Shown here one piece after another: positions 63,930 through 64,000 of a stretch of 64,000 bases of DNA (position 1 is the first letter of the stretch; each line of letters starts with the position of its first letter). Made by a program: the position numbers and the translations under genes. Origin of the DNA: Bacillota bacterium (lineage in GTDB: Bacteria > Bacillota_C > Negativicutes > JAEYSJ01). Under the pieces are notes generated by a model. That model saw nothing but the letters and a program-made list of their open reading frames with translations. It had not been told where the DNA came from and made no database searches. The stretch lies in contig JAEYSJ010000404.1 in assembly GCA_023434855.1 (NCBI GenBank), forward strand, positions 1 through 64,000, in the 5' to 3' direction.

Positions 63930-64000
63930 AACCATTAGTGTCTTATAATCTCGGGTTTGACGAATTAACAGACAAAAAAATCATGATAAGAACAGCGAAA

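Overview
The window looks like a chromosomal segment of a diderm, probably spore-forming Firmicute of the Negativicutes (Sporomusaceae-like). The main evidence is an outer-membrane porin that starts with an S-layer-homology domain (1891-3132), an RND efflux adaptor and permease, and strong Bacillus-type ribosome binding sites. Other evidence is a set of orphan sporulation-type histidine kinases and Bacillus-like Pho boxes. No rRNA, tRNA or CRISPR array was seen.

Layout. 1-3132: corrinoid-activator-type ferredoxin/ASKHA protein and the porin. 3180-9472: NimA-like flavin protein, a transporter fragment, then a TetR regulator leading into an RND efflux operon. 9502-16500: VOC protein, acetyltransferase, membrane-anchored metallopeptidase, ABC exporter and a BASS-family symporter. 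16853-27091: a signalling block with a phosphate-binding-like lipoprotein plus kinase pair, a PocR/AraC regulator with a metallo-beta-lactamase-fold partner, a four-gene REC-CheX/CheX/REC/HD operon without CheA, and a PAS kinase. 27122-32911: the oxidative pentose phosphate operon (gnd-zwf-pgl, minus strand) divergent from transketolase.

33903-56367 is a rightward phage-derived island. It has a late-regulator-like gene, tail terminator, tail tube, a G/GT chaperone pair with a textbook -1 slippery site, a short tape-measure-like protein fused to a GH19/LysM cell-wall hydrolase, lambda-L-like and J-like tip proteins, many fibre/structural paralogues and a lysis cassette. No integrase, terminase, portal or capsid gene is visible. 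The best reading is a headless siphovirus tail: either a candidate F-type tailocin or a remnant prophage. This is the strongest candidate for an undescribed system here.

56393-63365 reads as a phosphate-starvation unit. A leftward ABC importer operon (binding protein, two permeases, ATPase) ends in a cytoplasmic glycerophosphodiesterase, and a secreted purple-acid-type phosphatase gene is divergent from it. The shared intergenic region carries two Pho-box-like triplets, one per direction, each with exact 11-bp periodicity. The arrangement mimics E. coli ugpBAECQ, but the transporter parts are of the Pot/Phn/Fbp type. All family assignments are from reading the sequence; no database search was run.
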